DNA of 10,384 nt, from assembly GCA_023424135.1 (NCBI GenBank), contig JAFAEH010000231.1, positions 1 to 10,384 of the forward strand. Direction: 5' to 3'. Origin of the DNA: Actinomycetes bacterium. Lineage in GTDB: Bacteria > Actinomycetota > Actinomycetes > Actinomycetales > Cellulomonadaceae. A program made the translations under genes and the position numbers. Below are positions 1-6,714 of this stretch, piece after piece. Numbering within the stretch: the stretch's first letter is position 1; the number at the start of each line of letters is the position of its first letter. The notes beneath the pieces were generated by a model. That model made no database searches. It was not told the origin of the DNA and saw only the letters and a list, made by a program, of their open reading frames with translations.

Positions 1-1
1 G

Positions 2-1264
2 CTGCTGGCCGACCGCGCCGCCGGGTGGCTGTTCTGGTTCGCCCTGGTCGCCGCCGTGATCACGGTCGCGGTCTGGAGCGCCGTCGGGACACCCGACTTC
101 GCGATCATCCGCGCCATCACGGTCCTCGTGATCGCCTGCCCGCACGCCCTCGGGCTCGCCATTCCGCTCGTGGTCTCCATCTCGACCGAACGCGCCGCCC
201 GCGGTGGCGTGCTGATCAAGGACAGGACTGCGCGCGAGCGGATGCGCGTGGTCGACACCGTCCTGTTCGACAAGACCGGCACCCTCACCAAGGGCGAGCC
301 GGCCCTGCACGACGTCGCCACGACCGGGATCGGCGAGGAGGAGCTCCTTCGTCTCGCCGCGGCGGCGGAGGCCGACAGCGAGCACCCCCTCGCTCGAGCG
401 ATCACCGCTGCCGCACACCACCGAGGCCTCACCGTGCCCCGTGCCGACGACTTCCGGGCGTCGGCGGCGGTCGGCGTCTCCGCCACCGTGCAGGGACGGC
501 AGGTCGCCGTCGGCGGCCCGTACCTGCTAGCCGAGCACGACCTCGATCCCCTTCCGGCGACCCAGCCGTGGTCCAACCGCGGGCAGACCGTGCTGCACGT
601 GCTGGTCGACGGGCAGGTCGCCGGCGCGCTCGGGCTCGCCGACGAGGTCCGCCCGGAGTCCCGCGAGGCGGTGGACGCCCTCCACGCCCTGGGGATCCGC
701 GTCGTGATGATCACCGGTGACGCCGAGCCGGTGGCCCAGGCCGTGGGCGCAGAGCTCGGCATCGACCAGATCTTCGCCGGTGTCCGCCCCGAGGACAAGA
801 GCAGCAAGGTCGCCTCCCTGCAGGGAGCCGGTCGCACCGTCGCGATGGTCGGTGACGGCGTCAACGACGCACCCGCCCTCGCGCAGGCCGACGTCGGCGT
901 CGCCATCGGTGCCGGCACGGACGTGGCCATCGCCTCGGCCGGGGTCATCCTCGCCTCCGACGACCCCCGGTCTGTCCTGTCCGTCATCCAGCTCTCCCGT
1001 GAGGGCTACCGGAAGATGAAGCAGAACCTGTGGTGGGCCGCCGGCTACAACATCGCCGCCGTGCCCCTCGCCGCCGGAGTCCTCGCGCCGGTGGGGTTCG
1101 TCCTGCCGATGGAGATCGGCGCGATCCTCATGTCCCTGTCCACGGTCGTCGTGGCCGCGAACGCCCAGCTCCTGCGGCGTCTTGACCTGAGCCCACAGGC
1201 CTCGACAGCCGCAGCACACGGGGCCCAGCGCGTCGGACCGCGGACAGCGGTGCCAGCTGCCTGA
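2..1264 (+). CDS. copB: Copper-exporting P1B-3-type ATPase (CopB-like), C-terminal part, 5' end outside window
   Basis: This integral-membrane pump uses ATP to export copper from the cytoplasm. The reading frame is already open at base 2, so the start and roughly the first 300 residues (metal-binding N-terminus, first TM helices, actuator domain) lie upstream. The 420 visible residues hold the metal-site motif CPH in the membrane (codons 137-145), the phosphorylated Asp in DKTGTLTKGEP (Asp at 269-271), the nucleotide-domain motif SEHPLARAI, and the hinge GDGVNDAPAL (from 851). The last two helices carry N-x6-YN-x4-P and MSLSTVVVAANA. CPH together with those two helix motifs is the family signature of P1B-3 (CopB) pumps, as opposed to the CPC of CopA. 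No key residue is missing. The metal is inferred from the subgroup: Cu(II)/Cu(I) is most likely and silver is possible. The downstream copper lipoprotein supports copper. Internal ATGs, such as the one at 56, are not the start. Confidence 0.95.
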   Translation: MLADRAAGWLFWFALVAAVITVAVWSAVGTPDFAIIRAITVLVIACPHALGLAIPLVVSISTERAARGGVLIKDRTARERMRVVDTVLFDKTGTLTKGEPALHDVATTGIGEEELLRLAAAAEADSEHPLARAITAAAHHRGLTVPRADDFRASAAVGVSATVQGRQVAVGGPYLLAEHDLDPLPATQPWSNRGQTVLHVLVDGQVAGALGLADEVRPESREAVDALHALGIRVVMITGDAEPVAQAVGAELGIDQIFAGVRPEDKSSKVASLQGAGRTVAMVGDGVNDAPALAQADVGVAIGAGTDVAIASAGVILASDDPRSVLSVIQLSREGYRKMKQNLWWAAGYNIAAVPLAAGVLAPVGFVLPMEIGAILMSLSTVVVAANAQLLRRLDLSPQASTAAAHGAQRVGPRTAVPAA

Positions 1265-1276
1265 GCAGACGACCCC

Positions 1277-1294
1277 TTCATCGAATCTTCATCG
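1277..1294 (+). promoter_or_regulatory. Candidate OmpR/PhoB-family response-regulator box upstream of cueP
   Basis: A perfect direct repeat of the heptamer TTCATCG is separated by 4 bases (TTCATCG-AATC-TTCATCG), giving an 11-bp period, about one helical turn. Seven-base half-sites on the same face of the helix with 11-bp spacing are the usual architecture of OmpR/PhoB-type response-regulator sites, and copper response regulators belong to that family. It sits in the 84-bp gap between the ATPase and the lipoprotein gene, where a promoter for the second gene would be. I see no clear -10 box next to it. The identity of the regulator is inference. Confidence 0.35.
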
Positions 1295-1315
1295 CCGACG
1301 GGCCTTCGGTCGGCG
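1293..1315 (+). other. Hairpin in the copB-cueP intergenic gap
   Basis: The arms CGCCGAC (1293-1299) and GTCGGCG (1309-1315) pair perfectly around a 9-base loop. There is no T tract after it, so a classical terminator is not supported. It could be a weak transcript-end or mRNA-processing site that lowers read-through from the ATPase gene, or part of the cueP leader. Confidence 0.35.
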
Positions 1316-1334
1316 GAGCCGCGCACGACGGTGA

Positions 1335-1340
1335 GCGAGG
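1335..1340 (+). promoter_or_regulatory. Ribosome binding site that sets the cueP start
   Basis: GCGAGG lies 8 bases before the ATG at 1349. An in-frame GTG at 1331 would put this purine stretch inside the gene and add six residues (MSEDLH) in front of the basic n-region of the signal peptide. The ATG at 1349 gives a normal lipoprotein signal, so it is preferred. Confidence 0.6.
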
Positions 1341-1348
1341 ATCTTCAC

Positions 1349-1897
1349 ATGCGTTCTCGACTCCGCCTCGCCGCCGTCGTCGTTGCTGCCACCGCTGTGC
1401 TCGCCGGCTGCTCCGCCACCTCGGATGACGACGTCCTCGCCGACCTCGGGCTCGACGGCCTGACCGGTCAGGAGATCGTCACGCGACTCGACACCTCGAC
1501 GGACAGCCGGCCGCTGAACTTCACGGCCTCCGTGCGCGAGGACGAGGTCCTCGTCGGCGACGGGACCGCCGAGGTCGCCGTGCCCCTCGACGAGGGCGAG
1601 TTCTACGTCTCGATCGCGCCGTACATCGAGACGACGCACGAGTGCTACTTCCACAGCCTCGCGACCTGCCAGGGCGAGTTGGTCGACGAACCGGTGGAGG
1701 TCACGATCACCGACGCCGACGGTGTTGTCCTCGTCGAGGAGAGCGCCACGACCTACTCCAACGGGTTCGTCGGCTACTGGCTCCCTGAAGACGTCGAGGG
1801 AACGATCGAGATCACTCAGGGCGACCTGAGCGGCAACGTTCCGTTCAGCACGACCGAGGGCAGCCCGACCTGTGTGACCACCCTCCAACTCACCTGA
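1349..1897 (+). CDS. cueP: CueP-family copper-binding lipoprotein
   Basis: This is a 182-aa exported lipoprotein expected to bind copper outside the membrane. Residues 1-21 form a signal peptide with basic residues (MRSRLR), a hydrophobic stretch and the lipobox LAGC, with Cys21 lipidated. The mature part carries the CueP features: APYIETTHEC, FHSLATCQGEL, NGFVGYWLP and a C-terminal PTCVTTLQL. Cysteines 99, 107 and 175 are spaced 8 and 68 apart. As I recall, Salmonella CueP has its copper cysteines at 96, 104 and 172, which is the same spacing. His98 and His102 flank the first pair. In enterobacteria CueP is a periplasmic copper store that supplies superoxide dismutase; here, with one membrane, it would sit on the outer face. 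It follows the CopB-type ATPase by 84 bp in the same direction, so the two likely serve copper tolerance together. Its base composition is less GC-rich than genes to the right. Confidence 0.9.
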   Translation: MRSRLRLAAVVVAATAVLAGCSATSDDDVLADLGLDGLTGQEIVTRLDTSTDSRPLNFTASVREDEVLVGDGTAEVAVPLDEGEFYVSIAPYIETTHECYFHSLATCQGELVDEPVEVTITDADGVVLVEESATTYSNGFVGYWLPEDVEGTIEITQGDLSGNVPFSTTEGSPTCVTTLQLT

Positions 1898-2160
1898 TCG
1901 ACACGGCCGCTCCGAGCGGGCTCGGCCTCCGGTCGCCGTCGACGCACAGAAGCCGGGGGTGTTGCTCAGCTCCGCGGCATTGGGCCGAGGTTGGCCGCAG
2001 CAACCACAGGTCCGAGTCGCGGGCGACAGTGCACCGCTGCGGTGCGGTCATGACCCCGCGCTGTCGAAGAATCACCCCAGCTCCCGGACGGAACGCCCGG
2101 CCGGGCACCGCCACTTAGCCTCGGCAGAAGCCCGCCATCTTCCGCTGGAAGTCACAGTCC
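1898..2160. other. Gene-free junction between copper genes and truncated paralog
   Basis: I find no convincing gene, tRNA, transposase fragment or attachment repeat here. Short open frames on both strands lack a ribosome site and resemble no family. Two small inverted repeats are present: GGTTG...CAACC (1989-2005) and GCACCG-CTG-CGGTGC (2031-2045). The frame of the downstream pseudogene is closed by TAG at 2116-2118, and recognisable similarity to its paralogs begins only near 2160. This stretch most likely holds the right-hand boundary of whatever carried in the copper genes. Confidence 0.5.
1912..1925 (+). terminator. Weak hairpin after cueP
   Basis: The arms CCGAG (1912-1916) and CTCGG (1921-1925) pair around a CGGG loop, 15 bases after the cueP stop. 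The stem is only 5 bp and has no T tract. It is the best candidate for the end of the copper transcript, but the call is weak. Confidence 0.25.
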
Positions 2161-2919
2161 TGGGCCCGTGCGTCGGCCACGGCCGTCGTCTCCCGGATCG
2201 GTGTGGACGCGGGCGGGGCGCCCGTGGTCGACCTCCTGACGGGCCGGGTCGTCGGGTCCGCCGAGTCGTCGACCCTCGGTGCCGTCACCTCGCCCGACGG
2301 GTCCGCGCAGGCCTGGCAGGTCGACTCGGCCGTGCGCGTCACGCGGGCCGGTGACGTCGCGGCCCACCCCCTGCCCGCACCGGCGTGCACGTTCGTCGAC
2401 TGGGCGGACGACGCGTCCCTGCTCGTCGACTGCCCCGCGCTCGACCCGTCGACGCTGCGCGCGAGCGGGGGCGTCGGCGCGGCCACGGTGCTCCTGGACG
2501 CGACGACGGGGCAGATCCAGGACGTGCGCCACCTCGACGCGGACACCCTCCGGCCCGTCCGCCCGTCGGCCCGGACCGACGACGGGAGGCTCGTCACGGT
2601 GCTGCAGGCAGCACGGACGGACGACTCCGGTGGTGCGGCCGACGCGCCGTGCGGGATCGCGCTGGGCGTCGTGACGGGCCTGGAGTCGACCGTGCTCGCC
2701 GAGGTGCCGGGACGCGGGCTCTCCTACCCGGGCCTGACGACGGTGCCCGGACGGCTCCTGGCGCTCGGTGGGGCGGCGTGCGACGGCGGACCGTACGCCT
2801 CGGCGCTGTGGTCCGTCGACACCGGCACGGGCGAGGTCACCACCCTGATCGCACCGCCCGCGGACGAGACCACGACGAACCCGCCGCGCGGCCTGCTGGA
2901 CGCGGTGCCGGGCGACTGA
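2161..2919 (+). pseudogene. 5'-truncated copy of the extracytoplasmic propeller domain of the sigma-linked membrane proteins
   Basis: The reading frame matches the C-terminal half of the two full-length proteins at 6704-8125 and 8812-10353, but it has no TM helix, no Pro-rich linker and no signal sequence. Similarity starts near 2160; upstream the frame meets TAG at 2116-2118. The first in-frame start is GTG at 2203 (238 aa), with no convincing ribosome site. Counting from that GTG, Cys62 and Cys77 form the same CX14C with Trp at +5 seen in both relatives, and Cys150 and Cys193 match their later cysteines. Repeated D-x-x-TG strand-turn motifs (DLLTG, DATTG, DTGTG) suggest propeller blades. 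The 3' half is intact, with ordinary codon use, so the loss is probably recent. No sigma factor gene precedes it. The stop lies 3 bases from the convergent stop of the phosphatase gene. A cytoplasmic stand-alone protein from GTG 2203 is possible but unlikely. Confidence 0.7.
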
Positions 2920-2922
2920 CCG

Positions 2923-4686
2923 TCAGGGCACCCGGACGACCAGCACGCACACGTCGTCCTCGTGCCTCCCGTCGACGAGCGCCGCGAGCAGCGCGTCCCG
3001 CGCCTGGGTCGCGCTCGCGTCGTCCGGGACGTCCGCGAGAGCCGCGCGCAGCGCCGCGATGCCCTCGCGCAGACCGCGCGTGCGGCGCTCGACGAGCCCG
3101 TCGGAGTACAGCACGACCAGCGCACCGCTCGGCACGTCGCCCGACGCCTGCGCGGGCCCCGACCCCGGGCGGGCGGCCGGCAGACCCACAGGTGTGCTGC
3201 GCCCCCCGTCGAGCCCGCGCACCTCACCGCCCGGCAGACGCACCAGCGCAGGCGGGTGGCCGGCGCTCGCCCAGGTCAGGTGCGCCCCGCCCGCGGTGCG
3301 CTCCCAGCGGACCAGCACGCACGTCGCGACGTCCGCGACGTCGAGCCCGTGCACGAGCGCGTCGAGGCGGTCCAGCGCCTCACCCGGCCCGTCGCCCCGC
3401 CACACCGACGCGCGCAGCAGCGACCGGAGCTGACCCATCGACGCCGCGGCCCGCAGGTCGTGCCCCACGACGTCACCGACCGCGAGGCTCACCGCACCGT
3501 CCGGGAGCACGAACGCGTCGAACCAGTCGCCGCCGACCTCCGCGAGCCGTCCCGACGGCAGGTACGACGCCGCGACGTCGAGCCCCCCGACATCACCCAG
3601 CACGGGCAGCAGGCTGTGCTGCAGCGTCAGGGCCGCGTCACGCTCCGCGAGGTACAGGCGCACGTTCTCCAGCAGGACACCCGCGCGACGCCCCAGGTGC
3701 GCGGCCGTCACGACGACCTCGCGGTCGAAACCGTCGACGTCCTCGTGCACCAGGCACAGCACCCCCAGCACGCGTCCGCGGCCCGTGAGCGGGACGAGCA
3801 GCGCGCTGCCCAGGCCGAGCGTGCGCAGCAGACGCAGCTCGGTCGGGGTCGTGCGTCCCGGCAGGCTGTCGACGTCCACGGGCAGCGGCATCGGCACGTG
3901 GTGCGCGTCCGCCGCGAGCGTCTGCGCGACACGCGGTGAGCTGAGCAGCCACGTCGTGCCCTGCGTCCCTAGCGCGTGCGCGGCCGCGGCCCGCCCCGGG
4001 TCGCTCGCGACGACGTGCACGCGCTCGAGGCGCCCCGACTCGGCGACCACCGCGACGAACCCCCACGTCGCCAGCCGCGGCACGACCGTGTCGGCCAGTG
4101 CGTCGACCGCGTCGTCGTACTCCAGGTGCTGCGACAGCGCGTCCCCGACGAGGGCGAGCAGCTCCAGCCGGTCGGCGGTGCGGTGCATGAGGGACAGCTC
4201 GAGGCTGCGGGCGGCCTCGCCGAGCACCTCCGCCGTCACGTCCACCTGCACACCGATGCGGTGCGTGACGCGCCCGGCCGCGTCGCGCAGGTGCGTGACC
4301 GCGAGCTGGTTCCAGAACTGCGAGCCGTCCTTGCGGGCGTTCAGCAGCGTCTCGCGCACGTCGTCACCGCGGGCGAGCGCCCGGCCGATGCGCGCGACCG
4401 CCTCCGGGTCCGTCGCGTCGCACTGCAGGAACCGGCAGTTGCGCCCCTGCACGTCGTCCGCCGTGTAGCCCGTGAGCTCGGTGAACGCCGCGTTCGACCA
4501 CACCACCGGGTCGTCGGGAAGGTTCGGGTCGGTGACGGTCGTCGCGAGCGGGCCCGCGGCCAGCACCAGACGCGCCAACGGCCCGTCGAGCAGGGCCCCG
4601 TCCGGGAACGTCCCGTCGGGCGTCCCGTCCGGCGGCCCGCCGGGGTGCGTCGTCGGGCGCGACCCCCCTACCCCGGGCAGGCTCAC
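2923..4686 (-). CDS. LOV-GAF-SpoIIE/PP2C protein: probable blue-light-regulated Ser/Thr phosphatase
   Basis: This 587-aa soluble protein starts at GTG 4686. That start is chosen because it overlaps the stop of the upstream MFS gene as GTGA and precedes the first domain. Residues about 36-154 form a LOV domain: GRNCRFLQ (81-88) with the photo-adduct Cys84, plus FMN contacts Asn83, Arg85, Gln88, Arg99, Asn116, Asn126 and Gln147, all present. Residues about 165-345 look like a GAF domain, joined by a likely helical linker. Residues about 366-587 are a SpoIIE/PP2C phosphatase with metal ligands in GGDWFD (Asp387), GDVVGHD (Asp405), YSDGLVE (Asp529) and EDD (577-578). LOV-SpoIIE proteins are known; they usually dephosphorylate an STAS anti-sigma antagonist in response to blue light. 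No STAS protein or anti-sigma kinase is encoded here, so the substrate is unknown. The N-terminus has a PDG-rich low-complexity cap. Confidence 0.9.
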   Translation of the reverse strand: MSLPGVGGSRPTTHPGGPPDGTPDGTFPDGALLDGPLARLVLAAGPLATTVTDPNLPDDPVVWSNAAFTELTGYTADDVQGRNCRFLQCDATDPEAVARIGRALARGDDVRETLLNARKDGSQFWNQLAVTHLRDAAGRVTHRIGVQVDVTAEVLGEAARSLELSLMHRTADRLELLALVGDALSQHLEYDDAVDALADTVVPRLATWGFVAVVAESGRLERVHVVASDPGRAAAAHALGTQGTTWLLSSPRVAQTLAADAHHVPMPLPVDVDSLPGRTTPTELRLLRTLGLGSALLVPLTGRGRVLGVLCLVHEDVDGFDREVVVTAAHLGRRAGVLLENVRLYLAERDAALTLQHSLLPVLGDVGGLDVAASYLPSGRLAEVGGDWFDAFVLPDGAVSLAVGDVVGHDLRAAASMGQLRSLLRASVWRGDGPGEALDRLDALVHGLDVADVATCVLVRWERTAGGAHLTWASAGHPPALVRLPGGEVRGLDGGRSTPVGLPAARPGSGPAQASGDVPSGALVVLYSDGLVERRTRGLREGIAALRAALADVPDDASATQARDALLAALVDGRHEDDVCVLVVRVP

Positions 4687-5993
4687 GCGCGCACCCCGGT
4701 CGTCGGCGCCGTGACGTCCGCGGGCGTGCGCGGACCGAGCGCGAACACCACCGCACCGGCGAGGTAGACCACGGCCAGCGCGCCGAAGACGACCGGTGAC
4801 CACCCCGTGTCCGGCAGCGCGACCGCCGCCAGCGCCGCCGCCCCCACGAACGCCGCGTTGTACATGACGTCGTACAGCGCGAACGCCCGCCCTCGGTACG
4901 CGTCGACCGTGTCGCGCTGCACGACCGTGTCGACCGCGATCTTCGCGCCCTGCGCCGCCAGGCCCAGCGACACCGCGGTCCCCAGCACCGCGACGTGCGT
5001 CACCGTCACGACGAGCACGAGCTGGCTGACGACCGCGAGCAGCATGCACCCGACGATCCACACGTGCGGGCCGGTCCGCGGCACGACGACCGGCGTCAGG
5101 ACCACCGCCAGCGCGAACCCGGCCGCGCTCGCGGCCAGGACCGTGCCGAACGTCGCCAGGCCCGCACCCGCGTCCGCGGGATCCGCGAGCAGGTTGCGGG
5201 AGATGAGGATGCTCGCGATGAACACCGCGCCGTAGCAGAACCGGTGCAGCGCCATGATGCCCAGCGCGTACGCCGGCGTGCGGCGGGCGACGAGGTAGCG
5301 GGCACCGTCGACGAGCCCCCGCGCGAGGGTCCCGAGGGCCGCGCGCAGCCGGGACGCGTCGGCGCGCTCGTCGGGTCCGAGCCGGTCCGCGCCGAGCCGC
5401 GTCGCGAGGGCCGACGCGCAGGCCATGACCGCGGCGGCGACGAGCAGGCTGATCGCGTCGCGCAGCCGCCCCGTGGGCAGCACCAGCCCGAGGACGAAGC
5501 CCAGGGCGCCGCCGACGCCCGCGGCCGCGGCACCGAGCGTCGGGGTCAGCGCGTTCGCGGTCAGCAGCAGCGGCCCGTCGACGACCTTCGGCAGCGAGGC
5601 CGACAGCGCCGCGAGCAGGAACCGGTTGACCGACAGGGTCGCGAGCGCCAGCACGTACACCGTCGGCCCGACGCCCTGCGTGAGCATCACGACCGCGATC
5701 GTCGTGGTCAGCGCGACACGCACGAGGTTGCCGTAGAGCAGGACGTTGCGCCGCCGCCACCGGTCCAGCAGCACCCCCGCCCACGGCCCGACGATCGTGA
5801 ACGGCAGCAGCAGCACCGCGAACGCCGCCGCGACACCCGTGGCCGTCGACGCGTTCTCGGGGGAGAAGAAGAACAGGGTCGCCAGCCCGACCTGGAACAT
5901 GCCGTCGGACGTCTGGCTGACCAGCCGCACGGCGAACAGGCGCCGGAAGCCGGTCAGCGGCCACAGCGCCCGGAGGTCGGAGATCACCTGCAC
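4683..5993 (-). CDS. MFS transporter, probable DHA3-type exporter
   Basis: This 436-aa membrane protein has about 12 hydrophobic segments and a central basic/acidic loop near residues 195-240, as in major facilitator proteins. MFS motif A is present between TM2 and TM3 as GVLLDRWRRR (73-82), and a related RGRAFALYD (367-375) lies in the second half. The overall pattern resembles the EntS/DHA3-type exporters (siderophores, macrolides), but the substrate cannot be read from the sequence. The start is GTG at 5993; the ribosome site before it is poor (GGGCGG abuts the codon), and GTG at 5987 is an alternative. Its stop overlaps the start of the LOV phosphatase gene by four bases, so the two are translationally coupled and this gene is first in the operon. 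It diverges from the first sigma-factor gene, with palindrome 1 between them. Confidence 0.85.
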   Translation of the reverse strand: MQVISDLRALWPLTGFRRLFAVRLVSQTSDGMFQVGLATLFFFSPENASTATGVAAAFAVLLLPFTIVGPWAGVLLDRWRRRNVLLYGNLVRVALTTTIAVVMLTQGVGPTVYVLALATLSVNRFLLAALSASLPKVVDGPLLLTANALTPTLGAAAAGVGGALGFVLGLVLPTGRLRDAISLLVAAAVMACASALATRLGADRLGPDERADASRLRAALGTLARGLVDGARYLVARRTPAYALGIMALHRFCYGAVFIASILISRNLLADPADAGAGLATFGTVLAASAAGFALAVVLTPVVVPRTGPHVWIVGCMLLAVVSQLVLVVTVTHVAVLGTAVSLGLAAQGAKIAVDTVVQRDTVDAYRGRAFALYDVMYNAAFVGAAALAAVALPDTGWSPVVFGALAVVYLAGAVVFALGPRTPADVTAPTTGVRA

Positions 5994-6017
5994 CCGCCCA
6001 GGCTACGTCCCGGCCGG

Positions 6018-6040
6018 AACGGGTGAGGTGTGCAGGGTTG
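6018..6040 (-). promoter_or_regulatory. Candidate ECF-type promoter for the MFS-LOV operon
   Basis: Reading leftward, CAACC (6040-6036) lies in the left arm of palindrome 1 and CGTT (6021-6018) follows after 14 bases, so AAC and GTT are 16 bases apart. AAC in the -35 and GTT or GTC in the -10 are widespread features of ECF promoters. The putative -10 lies about 24 bases before the MFS start. A second possibility is a TAGCCT box 6 bases before the start, which would give a leaderless message. Both are inferences from sequence alone. Confidence 0.3.
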
Positions 6041-6070
6041 CCGCCGCCGGACGACGGCAACCCTGCACAC
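6028..6070. repeat. Palindromic element, copy 1 (between divergent MFS and sigma genes)
   Basis: The left arm GTGTGCAGGGTTGCCG (6028-6043) is the exact reverse complement of CGGCAACCCTGCACAC (6055-6070). After one C-A mismatch, two more pairs close on the loop CCGGA (6047-6051). The 29-base core (6032 side trimmed, 6035-6063) differs from copy 2 at one position. It lies 34 bases upstream of the MFS start and about 90 bases upstream of the sigma start. Being between two divergent starts, it is hard to explain as a terminator here; an operator or promoter element fits better. Confidence 0.85.
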
Positions 6071-6082
6071 TCCGGAGGGCCC

Positions 6083-6107
6083 CAACCTGGACGCGGGCTG
6101 TGTCGTT
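6083..6107 (+). promoter_or_regulatory. Candidate ECF-type promoter of the first sigma gene
   Basis: CAACCT (6083-6088) and GTCGTT (6102-6107) are separated so that 16 bases lie between CAACC and CGTT. The same pair occurs upstream of the second sigma gene with 17 bases between, although the DNA between the two motifs differs. AAC/GTT pairs are typical of ECF promoters, and self-activation is common in the family. The call rests on two examples. Confidence 0.35.
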
Positions 6108-6159
6108 GTGGTGGCGAGGACGCGGGGCGAGAGGACGGCACGACGATGGTGAGGACGAC

Positions 6160-6714
6160 GTGAGCCGACGGTGGCAGCCGGCGCTCGACCGGCTGGTGCA
6201 CGAGCGGTACGGCGGGCTGGTCGCGTACGCGACCGTCCTGACGGCGGACCGCGGACGGGCGCAGGACCTCGTGCACGACGCGCTCGTCGCGACGTTCACC
6301 GCGCGGGCGGCGTTCGCGTCGGTCCCGCAGGCCGAGGCGTACGTGCGGCGCGCGATCGCGTCGAGGTTCGTCGACGGCGGGCGCCGGCGCGGCCGGGAAC
6401 GGGCCGCCTACGCGCGGCTCGCGGCCCGGCCCCCGGAGGTGGGGGAGCTGCGCTCGGACCTCGTCGACCGCGACGTCGCCGACGCGCTCGCCCGGCTCTC
6501 GCCGCAGCAGCGGGCCTGCGTCGTGCTGCGGCACCTCGACGACGTGTCCGTGCGGGACACCGCCCACCTGCTCGGCCTGAGCGAGGGCACTGTCAAGCGG
6601 TACGTCTCCGACGGCGTCGCGACCCTCAACGCACTGCTGGGCACCCGTACCGGCACCGACGAGCCCCTGCCCGTGGACCTGGTCGACTCCGAGGAGGCCC
6701 GCCGTGAGCGATGA
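6160..6714 (+). CDS. ECF RNA polymerase sigma factor (SigE-like), module 1
   Basis: This 184-aa protein has only sigma regions 2 and 4. Region 2 covers about residues 11-75 (HERYGGLVAYA, then the core-binding DLVHDALVATF at 36-46, and AYVRRAI). A charged linker follows, then region 4 at about 105-161 (LSPQQRACVVLRHLDD and the helix-turn-helix GLSEGTVKRYVSDG, which binds the -35). The layout fits the actinobacterial SigE-type ECF group. The start is GTG at 6160, with GAGG five bases upstream. A longer open frame continues upstream through the promoter region and is not coding. A C-terminal tail, PVDLV-x2-E, is shared with the second sigma. The gene overlaps the next one by 11 bases, so sigma and partner are made together. 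It would direct transcription of the module and possibly of the MFS-LOV operon. Confidence 0.9.
   Translation: MSRRWQPALDRLVHERYGGLVAYATVLTADRGRAQDLVHDALVATFTARAAFASVPQAEAYVRRAIASRFVDGGRRRGRERAAYARLAARPPEVGELRSDLVDRDVADALARLSPQQRACVVLRHLDDVSVRDTAHLLGLSEGTVKRYVSDGVATLNALLGTRTGTDEPLPVDLVDSEEARRER

Noticed and set aside
1989..2005. GGTTG...CAACC inverted repeat as a decayed copy of the sigma-module palindrome
   Set aside because: Only the 5-bp arms match. The loop and flanks (CCGGA, TGCACAC) are absent, so chance is as likely.
1890..2114. Possible small - strand gene of 74 aa in the junction region
   Set aside because: No ribosome site, no recognisable domain, and atypical composition; not enough to call a gene.
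2385..3788. 467-aa + strand open frame opposite the phosphatase gene
   Set aside because: The translation is an Arg/Pro/Ala-rich low-complexity string with no family resemblance, typical of a shadow frame.
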